Positions 1-9,523 of a stretch of DNA of 64,000 bases are shown in pieces. Position 1 is the stretch's first letter. Each line of letters starts with the position of its first letter. Under the pieces are notes generated by a model, which saw nothing but the letters and a program-made list of their open reading frames with translations, was not told where the DNA came from and did not search any database. Location of the stretch: NCBI GenBank assembly GCA_965661575.1, contig CBFIEJ010000003.1:38483-102482 (forward strand), given 5' to 3'. A program made the translations under genes and the position numbers. The stretch comes from UA16 sp965661575. Lineage in GTDB: Bacteria; Bacteroidota; Bacteroidia; Flavobacteriales_D; Sanyastnellaceae.

Positions 1-2
1 CC

Positions 3-122
3 TACAATCTAGGCGGCATGGTCCGTGAATTTGATCAAGACATGCGCATCGAATACCGACGTGAATGCGGAACGTCTGCGACCAACATTTACACTTTTGA
101 ATTCAATCGAATCAACGGATGA
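3..122 (+). CDS. C-terminal end of an unidentified protein (5' end outside window)
   Basis: An open frame enters from the left edge and stops with TGA at 120-122, giving a 39-residue C-terminus that starts YNLGGMVREF and ends EFNRING. It is the only frame open from the edge up to the next gene. The TGA overlaps the ATG of the following secreted-protein gene in an ATGA arrangement, so the two are very likely co-translated. The fragment is too short to assign a family. Its place directly before a secreted protein and an alpha-amylase suggests membership of the same glycan-utilisation-like operon, which is inference. Confidence 0.6.
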   Translation, partial: YNLGGMVREFDQDMRIEYRRECGTSATNIYTFEFNRING

Positions 123-982
123 AGCAAATCAAAACAAGAGCGCTCTGCGCCATCATTGCAGCAGCAGCCTGCACCCAATTGGCATCTGCGCAGAAAGTAT
201 ATGTATTGCCCTCGCCTACAGATGCAAACTCTGAAATGACGTTGTTCATCGATATGAATCAGAGCGAGGACGGCATTCAAAACAATGGGCTCTCAGGCAT
301 TCTCGACGCGCATCCCGATACCACGCTTTATCTATGGACTTGGGATCCAGCTGGCCCTGCTGCTGGCAATGGAGATTGGGACAATTCCGCCGATCACCAG
401 CAACTCACCAAGGTCGGCCCCAAATTGTATTCCATGACGTTCATTCCCACAGAATATTATGGCGTCGATGGTCCACAGCTATTCGCCCGAGGCATCTCGT
501 GTCTGGCGAAATTAAAAAACGGCGGTGAAGCAGAAGGCTTTCCATTTGAAGCGAAATCAGAAGACTTACACGTAGATATAATCCCAAAATTATGCGATGC
601 ACGTCTCTGTATCTTTCCAGAACTCCGGGAGCCAGATGATTATGTCACCATCACTTATGACAACGATAAAGAAACAGTTTACGAGGGCCTACAAAACATG
701 GGGGAAGACGAATGTTACATCTATGTGCTCGGAAAGGTTGATGCATTCACCAGTTACGAGTTGGCTGCAGAGGCTGATGTTTTCTCCTATCCAGAATTAA
801 AACTCACATCAATGGGAGAAGGCAAATTTAGGAGCACGCTCATTCCTGAGGATGTTTTTGCTCCCATTCTTGGCGAAGGTGAGTCACTGAGTGAAATCTG
901 GTTTTACATCGTCAGGGATGGATTCAGCTACCCTCCTGGTCCCCCTCCGTTTGAAATCATCTCTCTCCTAGATTGCGATTGA
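119..982 (+). CDS. Secreted protein of an amylase locus (SusE/SusF-position, function unknown)
   Basis: The 287-residue product has a clear N-terminal signal peptide: a basic start (MKQIKTR), an alanine-rich core, and likely cleavage after ASA at about residue 24. No diacyl-lipoprotein lipobox fits well, since the Cys near residue 18 is preceded by Ala-Ala-Ala. The mature part is beta-rich and aromatic (LYLWTWDPAG, EIWFYIVRDG) with seven or so cysteines, resembling the carbohydrate-binding outer-membrane proteins that accompany GH13 enzymes in Bacteroidota. I do not recognise a named family. It is coupled by ATGA to the upstream partial gene and lies 2 nt before the ATG of the amylase. A role in binding starch-like glucans at the surface is inferred from context. 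Confidence 0.7.
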   Translation: MKQIKTRALCAIIAAAACTQLASAQKVYVLPSPTDANSEMTLFIDMNQSEDGIQNNGLSGILDAHPDTTLYLWTWDPAGPAAGNGDWDNSADHQQLTKVGPKLYSMTFIPTEYYGVDGPQLFARGISCLAKLKNGGEAEGFPFEAKSEDLHVDIIPKLCDARLCIFPELREPDDYVTITYDNDKETVYEGLQNMGEDECYIYVLGKVDAFTSYELAAEADVFSYPELKLTSMGEGKFRSTLIPEDVFAPILGEGESLSEIWFYIVRDGFSYPPGPPPFEIISLLDCD

Positions 983-984
983 TT

Positions 985-3387
985 ATGCTCTTCATGCACT
1001 CAACCACAATGACTACCTCTTCACATTCCAAAGGCCATGCATTCGCGTGGCTTTTTTCTGTTTTGTTAATGGCTTCACTCGTCGCATGTGATTCTCATTT
1101 CAATTCCCTTGAATCTCCTGCTGAGTCACTGATCATGCCCATTCAACTCGAGGCGGATAGCACTTGGATTATTTTGAACGATTACGCCTCATGGGTTGAA
1201 ACGGTGGATTCTGTTCTGTGGGAAGATGGTTCCGTCCTTGAAACCGCTGCTCACCCCGTTTCCGGATTGCCCGCAATTCCCATCACGCAGCAACCGAAAC
1301 ATGCTCTTGGGCACATCCAATTGTGTTCAGCGGATGGATCAATCCACATCCCTCTCGTGAAAACCTCGAAGCGCAGCATTCGGGTAAGTCTTGCTGTTAC
1401 GCAAGAAATATCAGAGGCCAGCCTGATGGGAAGCTTCACAAACTGGCAATCGAGCCCCATCCCAATGATCCGTGAAGAGGACAGTCTTCATGCCGAACTA
1501 ACCTTGAATCAGGGCCGTCACTTGTACCAATTCATCGCCAACGATAGTGAATTTCCGGATCCTTCAAACCCCCATAAAATCGCCAACGGATTTGGCGGAT
1601 TCAACTCCATTCTGGAGGTAGGCATCCCGACCGCTTCAGTTCCACTCTCTGCTTCCTTTGACGGTCAATTCAACTGTTCCACAAATCCAAAATCCGCATT
1701 CTTTGTTTACCACAACAACGCTGTCATCCAAAAAGGGTACGCAAATGAATTAGGGGGTTTCAGCTTCCAAATACCCTCAGAAGCGTCAAGTGTCTCACGC
1801 ACACACCTTCGTATATGGGTGGCCAATGAAAACGACTTCAGTCAAAATGCTTTGATCCCTCTCCAATATGGGATTCCCATTCAAGAGACGCAAAAACTCA
1901 ATCGGCACGATCGGCAATCCATGGTGATGTATTTCATGATGCTCGATCGGTTCAAAAATGGAGACACCCTGAATGATTGGAAGTCGGATGACCCGGGTGT
2001 TCACCCCAATGCCAATCACAAAGGGGGGGATTTGAAAGGACTCCAACAAGCCATTCCTTACCTCGATTCATTGGGCATCAACACCCTATGGATATCGCCG
2101 ATCACACCAAATCCAGATGAAGCTTGGGGGTTTTGGTCAGATCCATCCACAGCGACCACGAGTAAGTTCAGTGGCTACCATGGTTATTGGCCCATTGCAT
2201 CCAGTGGTGTTGACCGCAGATTCGGGGACATGAAAGTTTTTAACGACATGGTCGATGACATGCACCAGCAAGGCATGAATGTGCTCATCGATTACGTCGC
2301 CAATCATGTTCATCAAGATCATCCGGTCTATCAAAATCATCCCGATTGGGTCACCAATTTGTACCTGCCAGACGGTAGCTTGAACACTCAACTTTGGGAT
2401 GACCAAAGGCTGACCACATGGTTCGACACCTTCATGCCCACGTTGGACTTGGAACGCCCAGAAGTTTACGAGACCATGACAGACAGCGCGTTGTGGTGGG
2501 TGAAAAACACCCAAATTGACGGCTTTCGACATGACGCGACCAAACACATTCCAGAAGTGTTTTGGCGGCGCCTAACCGAAAAGATACGCTCAGAAACCAT
2601 CTCTGCGAATCGCAATCTTTTTCAAATTGGAGAAACGTATGGTCCACCACCCTTGATCAAAAAATACGTGTCCAACGGAATGCTCGATGCACAGTTTGAC
2701 TTCAATCTTTACGACGCCTGTGTGTCAGCCTTCACTTCCGAAGAGCCCGATCTCGCCAGTTTAATTTCAATTTCGGAACAAAGCCTCAAGGCCTATGGAC
2801 CGCATCATCTCATGGGAAATATCACAGGCAATCAAGATCGTCCAAGATTCACCTCATTGGCAGATGGCTCTCTTCTTCCTGGTGAAGACACAAAATTAGC
2901 CGGATGGACAAGGCACATACAGCACAATGGAGAGCGAGGCTACACACGCATGCATTGGCTCATGGCGTGTTTGATGAGTCAACCTGGAATACCGTGCATT
3001 TATTACGGAGATGAAATTGCTGATGTCGGAGGAAATGACCCTGACAACCGCAGAATGATGCGGTTCTCCGGGTGGAACGACTCTGAACAAGAAACATGGA
3101 ACATGACAAGAGATTGGATCACGTTGCGGAAGTCACGAATGAGCCTCTTGTACGGTCAGTGCTCGTACTCCACGCAAGATTCAGCACCAGGCGTTCTCGC
3201 CATTGAACGAACCTACCTCGAGGAGAAAACACTCACCCTCATCAATACCGCATCGACAGAGGCTCATTTTCCGCTTTCAAGTAAAAGTCATTCTACCGTT
3301 CTAACTGGCAACGCCACAGTGCACGGAAATGTCGTCGTACTTCCTCCATCTGCATGTGTGGCCTTGGATGTCACTCCACTGCTTTGA
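985..3387 (+). CDS. Alpha-amylase family (GH13) lipoprotein with CBM48-like domain
   Basis: The protein hydrolyses or rearranges alpha-1,4-glucans. The frame is open from a TTG at 973, but the first ATG is at 985 (800 residues). The N-terminus has a hydrophobic stretch ending in the lipobox LVAC near residue 35, so it should be a lipid-anchored envelope enzyme. Residues of roughly 135-215 look like an E-set/CBM48 glycogen-binding domain (MGSFTNWQ...LYQFIANDSE). The GH13 barrel follows, with all four conserved regions: IDYVANH near 435, GFRHDATKH with nucleophile Asp about 517, GETYG with acid/base Glu about 550, and GNQDRPR with Asp about 618. The C-terminal 80 residues are a beta domain. Exact specificity (amylase, cyclomaltodextrinase or neopullulanase) cannot be read from the motifs. 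Confidence 0.93.
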   Translation: MLFMHSTTMTTSSHSKGHAFAWLFSVLLMASLVACDSHFNSLESPAESLIMPIQLEADSTWIILNDYASWVETVDSVLWEDGSVLETAAHPVSGLPAIPITQQPKHALGHIQLCSADGSIHIPLVKTSKRSIRVSLAVTQEISEASLMGSFTNWQSSPIPMIREEDSLHAELTLNQGRHLYQFIANDSEFPDPSNPHKIANGFGGFNSILEVGIPTASVPLSASFDGQFNCSTNPKSAFFVYHNNAVIQKGYANELGGFSFQIPSEASSVSRTHLRIWVANENDFSQNALIPLQYGIPIQETQKLNRHDRQSMVMYFMMLDRFKNGDTLNDWKSDDPGVHPNANHKGGDLKGLQQAIPYLDSLGINTLWISPITPNPDEAWGFWSDPSTATTSKFSGYHGYWPIASSGVDRRFGDMKVFNDMVDDMHQQGMNVLIDYVANHVHQDHPVYQNHPDWVTNLYLPDGSLNTQLWDDQRLTTWFDTFMPTLDLERPEVYETMTDSALWWVKNTQIDGFRHDATKHIPEVFWRRLTEKIRSETISANRNLFQIGETYGPPPLIKKYVSNGMLDAQFDFNLYDACVSAFTSEEPDLASLISISEQSLKAYGPHHLMGNITGNQDRPRFTSLADGSLLPGEDTKLAGWTRHIQHNGERGYTRMHWLMACLMSQPGIPCIYYGDEIADVGGNDPDNRRMMRFSGWNDSEQETWNMTRDWITLRKSRMSLLYGQCSYSTQDSAPGVLAIERTYLEEKTLTLINTASTEAHFPLSSKSHSTVLTGNATVHGNVVVLPPSACVALDVTPLL

Positions 3388-3397
3388 GGCAGCTGCT

Positions 3398-3964
3398 TCA
3401 ATTCTCCAATTCATCGAGAACATACCGCCACCGAAATTGCCATTCGCCGTCGCCCTTATTGACACTCTTGTCCCATCTCAATTGACCGGGAAGTCGCTCC
3501 AACCTCCAACGCTCAATCACGGCCGCCTCTGAATCGGATGAACCACGGGTCAAGGTGGTCATTAGTCCGGAAGAAGACACAAACCAAGTCGATGTGCTCG
3601 CCTGCCGCTCAGACAAGGATGTAATCTCCACCATGGCCGCATCGTCATTCCACGACCACATTTGAGCTGACTTTTCAATTTGCCCTTCCTGTTCTGTCGA
3701 TACTTGGAGAACAAACCCATCCTCCTTTCCATTGCGCAAACCATCCAAGCGAGCATCTAGCGTGAGCACGTCGTCGCTGTCATCCAAATCCATTTCAAAT
3801 CGTCCCACGTAGCTTCCTTCCAACGCAAACATCCAGTCCGGCGTTTGTTGTGCATTGAGTCGCCCATAAAAGGAAGAAAAGACACAAGCAGAGCAAATAA
3901 CAACCACGCGCAAAATGACACGCAAGGACCGGAAGACGGAATCGGAAGGAACATTGTTTGACAT
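3398..3964 (-). CDS. Secreted protein of unknown function
   Basis: The 188-residue product has a signal peptide (hydrophobic VILRVVVICSACVFSSF, probable cut after LNA-Q near residue 39). The mature part contains short beta-prone segments (ALEGSYVGRFEMDL, GEWQFRWRYVLDE), compatible with a small lipocalin-like barrel, but I recognise no named family. It converges on the amylase gene with only 10 nt between stops and diverges from the sugar dehydrogenase gene at 3994, with just 29 nt separating the start codons. Both start codons have a TTTG-like or TAnn element a few bases upstream, so the two promoters must share this short interval. Confidence 0.75.
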   Translation of the reverse strand: MSNNVPSDSVFRSLRVILRVVVICSACVFSSFYGRLNAQQTPDWMFALEGSYVGRFEMDLDDSDDVLTLDARLDGLRNGKEDGFVLQVSTEQEGQIEKSAQMWSWNDDAAMVEITSLSERQASTSTWFVSSSGLMTTLTRGSSDSEAAVIERWRLERLPGQLRWDKSVNKGDGEWQFRWRYVLDELEN

Positions 3965-3993
3965 AAGGCAAATTACAGCCGTAAATTCAGCGC

Positions 3994-5397
3994 ATGAAAC
4001 GCATCACTTCTCTTCTTTTCGCTTGCCTCCTGTTCACAATTGGGACCTTCGCTCAAACCACTTGGGAAGTTGGAAACACCACGCTCACGGAATACAATCT
4101 CGTCACTGGTGTACAACTCCCTTGGGAAATCCTTTGGGGGCCTGATGACTACATCTGGATGACTTCAAGAAAAGGCGAGGTCATGCGGATTGATCCAGAA
4201 ACGGGCAATTACAACGTTGTTCTTGAACGAAACGTCATCAGCAACGGCAGCGGTGAGCCCGGAATGCTGGGCATGGCCATGCACCCTGATTGGGAAAACA
4301 CGCCCAAGGTGTTTGTGGTTTACTGCACGGGAAGTGCCTTCAATGGGGACGAACACTTGAGTGTTTTTGATTGGGACGGCACAGCCTTGGTCAATGAAGA
4401 AATCCTGTTGACCATCCAAGCGGGCGGTATCCACAATGGAAGTCGCTTGCTCGTTCTACCCGACAACACCCTTCTGATGACCGCCGGAGACATTGGCTCT
4501 TCTTCTCTCGCACAACTAGAAGGCTCACTCCAAGGGAAGACATTGCGACTGAACCTCGATGGCAGTGTTCCAGAAGACAATCCCATCGATGGCTCTTATG
4601 TCTACACCATTGGAAATCGCAACAGTCAGGGTCTTGCTCTTGGAGCCAATGGCATCATTTACAGTTCTGAGCATGGGCAAAACTCCAACGACGAGTTGAA
4701 CATTGTCACAGCAGGCGGGAATTACGGATGGCCAGAGGTTGAAGGTTTTTGCAACACCATCGGAGAGCAAGCGTTTTGCGCTGAAAATGACGTGATTGAA
4801 CCCCTTGAAGCATGGACCCCATGCATTGCCGTAAATGGCATCGAGTATTACAACCACGAAGCCATTCCCGAATGGCAAAACTCAATTTTGATGGCTGTGC
4901 TCGGAGGATTAGGAGGTCAGTATGAACGGTTAAGCGTTATGCATCTTGCAGAAGATGGATTGAGTGTCACAGGCGAAGAGCAATTCTTTTCTAGCTTCAA
5001 TCAACGTGTTCGAGATGTTGCTGTAAACCCTTACACTGGATCAGTGTATGTAGCGTTCAATGGCACTTCGTACCCTGGAAGTGGTCCGAACATCATCAAA
5101 GAGTTTCGGAATGAAGCATTCGCCTCGTCCTTGGACGATGCAATGCAACTCGGAGCAACCCTCAATGCCTTTCCAAATCCAGCAAATGACGAAATCCAAC
5201 TGGATTGGGGTATGCCATTGTCCGCAGGTGCCTACGAGGTCTACGCTTACAATGGGCAATTGATTGAAAGTGGACAACTCTTTGAAAGCTCGACATTCCT
5301 GAAACTACAAACGGCCAGCTGGAACGCTGGTTCGTACTTCATTCGGGCAATACACTCCCAGGGAACAGTGACTGCAACCTTCCAAGTCGCCCACTAA
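3994..5397 (+). CDS. PQQ-dependent sugar dehydrogenase (GSDH family) with T9SS type A tail
   Basis: The 467-residue secreted protein belongs to the glucose/sorbosone dehydrogenase (soluble aldose dehydrogenase) beta-propeller family, which oxidises sugars with PQQ and calcium. It has a signal peptide ending near residue 20 (GTFAQ). Family motifs are in order: LPWEILWGPDD, GMLGMAMHPDW, GGIHNGSRLL with the probable catalytic His at about 147, GNRNSQGLALG with the PQQ-contacting Arg, and SSEHGQNSNDELN. From about residue 390 (AFPNPANDEIQL to the C-terminus) there is a typical T9SS type A sorting domain, so it is exported by T9SS and probably surface-attached. A TTTG box (3957-3960) and a TAAATTCA box end 4 nt before the ATG. 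Confidence 0.9.
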   Translation: MKRITSLLFACLLFTIGTFAQTTWEVGNTTLTEYNLVTGVQLPWEILWGPDDYIWMTSRKGEVMRIDPETGNYNVVLERNVISNGSGEPGMLGMAMHPDWENTPKVFVVYCTGSAFNGDEHLSVFDWDGTALVNEEILLTIQAGGIHNGSRLLVLPDNTLLMTAGDIGSSSLAQLEGSLQGKTLRLNLDGSVPEDNPIDGSYVYTIGNRNSQGLALGANGIIYSSEHGQNSNDELNIVTAGGNYGWPEVEGFCNTIGEQAFCAENDVIEPLEAWTPCIAVNGIEYYNHEAIPEWQNSILMAVLGGLGGQYERLSVMHLAEDGLSVTGEEQFFSSFNQRVRDVAVNPYTGSVYVAFNGTSYPGSGPNIIKEFRNEAFASSLDDAMQLGATLNAFPNPANDEIQLDWGMPLSAGAYEVYAYNGQLIESGQLFESSTFLKLQTASWNAGSYFIRAIHSQGTVTATFQVAH

Positions 5398-5454
5398 ACC
5401 CATCGCTTTCAACCGCGTTCTTCAGACGCGTGCCATCCAGACCGATTCCAAGCC

Positions 5455-7521
5455 ATGAATCCACTTTTTTGCGCCCAAATTGCATGGGCCGTTGCGATTA
5501 TCATTCCCCAAACTTCTATGTCGCAAGAGTATGGGGTCATGAGAGACACAACTGTTACAGAGACCGTAACCGTGCAATCACTGCGTATTCCTACACCAGA
5601 AGATCGCGTGAGCGGGAATGTGCATTCCCTCGATTCTGAAGCCCTTCAAAATGGCCGATCGCCTGACTTGGAAGATGCACTCAACGCCTTGCCCGGTGTC
5701 CGCATGGAAACCCGCGGATTCGGAGGCTCGAGGCGGCTGCAGATCAGAAGCAGCGGCATCAGAGCACCTTTTGCCGTGCGCAATGTGCACATGCTCATGG
5801 ACGGATTTGTCTTGACCAATGCAAGTGGCATTTCACCGTTGGATCTGTGGAATCCCCAGTGGATGTCAAAACTAGAGGTTCTCAAAGGCCCCGTGGGTGC
5901 GATTTACGGTAGCGGATACGGTGGAGTATTGCTCGGCTCCTCGCTCGGCGATTTGAAAAGCGGCAATCGCTCCAGCCTTTCGGGCTATTCACGACTCGCC
6001 ACCAGTGGAGCAAAGGACTTCTCTTTCAACAATTTCAGTAGCGAGACCGGTTTTCAGCATCAGCACGTTGCCAATGAAATTGAATGGACTGTACGCGGAT
6101 TAAAAAATGAAACGCCCGGAGCCAGAGTGCACGAATCGAACGGGCGAATCCAGTTGGAACTGCATCGTAGAAAGATGCAAAAAAGGGGCAGACTAACGCA
6201 TCTTTGGACAGGCTGGATGGACGCTTCTTGGGATCTGCCAGGTTCACTGAACGCCGAAGACGCGTCACTTGACCCCGGCGCATCACCTGGAGAGAACTAC
6301 GACGCTCATGTGGATCGGACGAGAACTTGGGTTGGCTACAGTTCAACAAAAAAGCAAGATTCAAGGCAGAGCGGACTTTGGGCCTACGCCCAGCATACTG
6401 AGAAGGAAAATCCATTCGGAACCAGCGCATTCTTCAATGGATTCAAAGAAGAATCAGAGCAATTTGCCTCTCTGCGATTATGGGAAGCTCGAACGCAATT
6501 GTTTTCAAACGGTGTGAAATTCACTTGGGACAAGACCGCCATCCTCCGAGCTGAACGTCTGGAACTGACCGAGTCTGATGTGAATGCTGTCAACGGCACT
6601 TACCGTTATCAGATTCAGAGCATTACCATGAATGGATGGGGAAGTTCTGGCATCCGTCTTGAAAACAACAATTGGCAATTTGATGCTCAACTAGCTTTGG
6701 AGTGGATGAATCGTTCAACAACAGGCGATGGCATTGCTGAATCGGGCGCATATTCACCGATCGAAGAGAATTACACGCATGTTTCGGCCTTGCCTTTCCT
6801 TGGATTCTCATTCCAATGCACGGCTCAGAGCAGACTCTTTCTACAATACGGAAATGCGTCCAGTCATCCGACGACATTCGAATTGGTCGACCCTGACAAC
6901 TACACAGCGCTCAACCTACTGCCTGAGAGAGCCAACGCTCTTGAACTTGGTTGGAAAGGTCAGACCACTTTTCAAAAGCAAACGCTCTCCTACTCTTTAC
7001 AAACCTACCAACAGATTGTAGGGGATGCAATCGCAACGGTTCCAGGGGCCAACGACGGAATTTACATTGATAACATTCAGGGCTTGAGAATGACAGGCGT
7101 AGAAGCCTATTTTGATGCGAGGATTTCACTCATCAACTCAAACTGGTTCATTTTCCAAGCACAGGCCAGCTTGAACCGTCATTCATTTGATGCCGTAGCA
7201 GAAACGCTACCCGGAACTCCTTTGCACGCTTCAAGCCTGCATACGGCCTACCACACTTCTCGGTGGGCATTCGGCATGATGCACTATTGGAACGATCGAA
7301 TGCCGTTGCACAACACCAAGGATGATTGGTCGCAAGCGCATCAGCGTCTGGACGCATGGATTTCCCTGAAATCTGCACAAAGCATCTGGCAGCTTGGGGT
7401 GCGAAATGCGCTCGACGCTCAGTACTCAAGTTGGTTCCAAACTAATGCATTCCGAGGGCGTTATTTCAACCCTGCTCCATCACGAATGCTATGGGTGTCC
7501 TGGAAGTGGAACGTAAGCTGA
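5455..7521 (+). CDS. TonB-dependent outer-membrane receptor
   Basis: The 688-residue protein has a signal peptide (cut near TSMSQ, residue 23), a plug domain at about residues 45-165 (LEDALNALPGVRMETRGFGG, IRAPFAVRNVHMLMDG, LEVLKGPVGAIYGSGYGG) and a beta-barrel to the C-terminus. It lacks the N-terminal carboxypeptidase-regulatory-like domain of SusC-type receptors, so it resembles siderophore, cobalamin or metal receptors more than glycan importers; the substrate cannot be read. It sits 57 nt after the T9SS-exported sugar dehydrogenase on the same strand and converges with the PorE-like gene, with 5 nt between the two stops. Confidence 0.9.
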   Translation: MNPLFCAQIAWAVAIIIPQTSMSQEYGVMRDTTVTETVTVQSLRIPTPEDRVSGNVHSLDSEALQNGRSPDLEDALNALPGVRMETRGFGGSRRLQIRSSGIRAPFAVRNVHMLMDGFVLTNASGISPLDLWNPQWMSKLEVLKGPVGAIYGSGYGGVLLGSSLGDLKSGNRSSLSGYSRLATSGAKDFSFNNFSSETGFQHQHVANEIEWTVRGLKNETPGARVHESNGRIQLELHRRKMQKRGRLTHLWTGWMDASWDLPGSLNAEDASLDPGASPGENYDAHVDRTRTWVGYSSTKKQDSRQSGLWAYAQHTEKENPFGTSAFFNGFKEESEQFASLRLWEARTQLFSNGVKFTWDKTAILRAERLELTESDVNAVNGTYRYQIQSITMNGWGSSGIRLENNNWQFDAQLALEWMNRSTTGDGIAESGAYSPIEENYTHVSALPFLGFSFQCTAQSRLFLQYGNASSHPTTFELVDPDNYTALNLLPERANALELGWKGQTTFQKQTLSYSLQTYQQIVGDAIATVPGANDGIYIDNIQGLRMTGVEAYFDARISLINSNWFIFQAQASLNRHSFDAVAETLPGTPLHASSLHTAYHTSRWAFGMMHYWNDRMPLHNTKDDWSQAHQRLDAWISLKSAQSIWQLGVRNALDAQYSSWFQTNAFRGRYFNPAPSRMLWVSWKWNVS

Positions 7522-7526
7522 CCAAG

Positions 7527-9452
7527 TCAGTTGATCACTACAATCTCCGTTCTCCGGTTCAATGCTTTCCCTTCATCTGTTTCATTCGATGCAATGGGAA
7601 CAGAAGCACCGAGCCCTTGCAACTCCATCCGCGAGCGATTCACACCGCGTTCTTCGAGAAATCGGGCAACAGACTCAGCACGCTGACCGCTTAATTTCAC
7701 ATTATTCTCCGTCGAGCCGTCGGCATCCGTGTGTCCAATGATTCTAATCCGGATTTCTGATTGCAACATCGTCTTGGCCAGTTGTTCCAATTCTGGTTGA
7801 AAGCTGTTTTCCAAGTTGGCTGAGGATTTTTCAAACCGCACATCACGCAATGTCATGGTCATTCCTACTTCGAGCCGATCCAACTCAATGGAGACGAATG
7901 AGTCAAGTTGCCCATCCCCGATTAAGGTTGTGCTGAAAAACACGAACTCCGGATGTTCGACTTGAATGATGACATTTTCATCGCTTGAAAATGACAGCGT
8001 AAACTGACCGTCATCTGCGTTCGAACGTTGAGAACTCAACACCCCTCCAGCAGCATTTAAAACTTGTACGTTGGCCTCCACAGGTCTCTTCGTTCCTGAT
8101 TCAAAAACAGCACCCGTCCATAGTGCCACTGCATTTGCGCTAACAGATTCTGGAAGTTCAAATTCCCATAAATCAAGGTTGCCAGGGTTTTCTCTGTCCG
8201 TTGCAAACATGGCCTTTCGGCCATCGGCGAACACTTGAAGACTGTTCTCATCACCATTGGTATTGATGGGATAACCCAAGTTTTGCGGAATTGACCAAGA
8301 ACCATCGGATTGCTTCCTACTGACAAAAAGATCCATCCCTCCCATTCCTGGCAAACCGTCAGAGGCGAAATACAATGACTCTCCATCCGAATGCAGAAAG
8401 GGATTCTCTTCTCTCCCTTTCGAATTGACAACTTCGGAAAGGCGCGTTGCTTTTTGCCATTCCCCAGATTCATCCCGTTCGCTTTCGTAAATATCCTGCA
8501 CCAATTCGTTCGTTTGCTTTGAACGGAATGCACGCACAAAGAACAAACTCTGACCATCCGCACTGAGTGCAGGTTGACTTTCCCAGCTGGACGAATTCAA
8601 TGTCTTTAGATTCGATGCCTTCTCGTATTGCGCTGAGTTGACATTGTAGACGCTTTGAAACAAGTCACAGGACCCTACACCCTCGCGATTTCCATATGAA
8701 CCGTCAATCCCCGCACAAGCTGTGAAGACCAAAAGCCTGCCATCGCCACGGATCGACGGAGCACCTTCATTCCGAATGGTATTGATTTCACCCAAAGAAC
8801 GCACCGTTAGCCACAAATCATCGACGCGTTCGGCTTCGTAAAAATCTTCTTGGCCAAAAGATTGTCCTGGATAATCTACTTCTCGGGTGAAGACCATACG
8901 ATCACCGCTCGCGTAAAGTGCCGGGTAGTATTCAGACGCTTCAGAATTAACATTGCCCTGAAGAGCTGTTGGATGGATTTCGGTGGGCTCATTGTAAGCC
9001 TCCTTGGCGAACCGAACTGATTGAGCCAACAACTCGTCCTTCATTGTCCAACCTTCCAAATTTTCGCCTTCCCGAAGTGCCGCAAAGGCTTCGTTGTAGT
9101 TTCCTGCTCGAAAAGCTGTGCGCACTAAAGACTCCAGCCATTGTTGTCGTTGACCAGGATGTTCATCGAGAGCCTGAATCAAAGCACGCTTGGCGCGTTT
9201 CCATTCTTTGCGCTGCTCGTAAATCTGGCTTTTTAGCATGTATGCTTCGAAAAACGACGCATCTGCGTCAATGGCCGCATCCAAAGCCAATAGGGCATCA
9301 TCGCGCATGCCCTGACTGTACAAATAAGTCGCACGTTCATAGCGCTTCAATGCTCTTTTTTTGGTGGATTGAGCCTTTAAAGCGCCTCCCATCAAAAAGA
9401 AAACGAACCCCAGAACAAGAATAATCTTAGTCTTGTATTTTTGATTGCACAT
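7527..9452 (-). CDS. OmpA-family protein with TPR, beta-propeller and CarboxypepD-reg domains (PorE-like)
   Basis: The 641-residue product has the layout known for PorE of the T9SS: signal peptide (residues 1-28), TPR helices (about 30-130), WD40-like PD40 propeller blades (about 170-440; YYPALYASGDRMVFT, ENPFLHSDGESLYFASDG), a short carboxypeptidase-regulatory-like beta domain (about 440-520) and a C-terminal OmpA peptidoglycan-binding domain (about 535-641; IRIIGHTDADGS, LNRRTEIVV). PorE is thought to anchor T9SS parts to peptidoglycan. Related PD40-OmpA proteins exist, for example beside SprF/PorP, so the exact orthologue is uncertain. I chose the ATG at 9452, which is preceded by GGAAGA at 5-nt spacing and gives a clean signal peptide; ATG 9464 adds four residues. 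The longer open frame would run into the divergent gene at 9524. Confidence 0.85.
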   Translation of the reverse strand: MCNQKYKTKIILVLGFVFFLMGGALKAQSTKKRALKRYERATYLYSQGMRDDALLALDAAIDADASFFEAYMLKSQIYEQRKEWKRAKRALIQALDEHPGQRQQWLESLVRTAFRAGNYNEAFAALREGENLEGWTMKDELLAQSVRFAKEAYNEPTEIHPTALQGNVNSEASEYYPALYASGDRMVFTREVDYPGQSFGQEDFYEAERVDDLWLTVRSLGEINTIRNEGAPSIRGDGRLLVFTACAGIDGSYGNREGVGSCDLFQSVYNVNSAQYEKASNLKTLNSSSWESQPALSADGQSLFFVRAFRSKQTNELVQDIYESERDESGEWQKATRLSEVVNSKGREENPFLHSDGESLYFASDGLPGMGGMDLFVSRKQSDGSWSIPQNLGYPINTNGDENSLQVFADGRKAMFATDRENPGNLDLWEFELPESVSANAVALWTGAVFESGTKRPVEANVQVLNAAGGVLSSQRSNADDGQFTLSFSSDENVIIQVEHPEFVFFSTTLIGDGQLDSFVSIELDRLEVGMTMTLRDVRFEKSSANLENSFQPELEQLAKTMLQSEIRIRIIGHTDADGSTENNVKLSGQRAESVARFLEERGVNRSRMELQGLGASVPIASNETDEGKALNRRTEIVVIN

Positions 9453-9523
9453 GTTGTCTTCCATTTGATGGATTCGAGAGCAAGATAAACGAAACAGAAA
9501 TTGAACATCATAAGGCCCAACCA

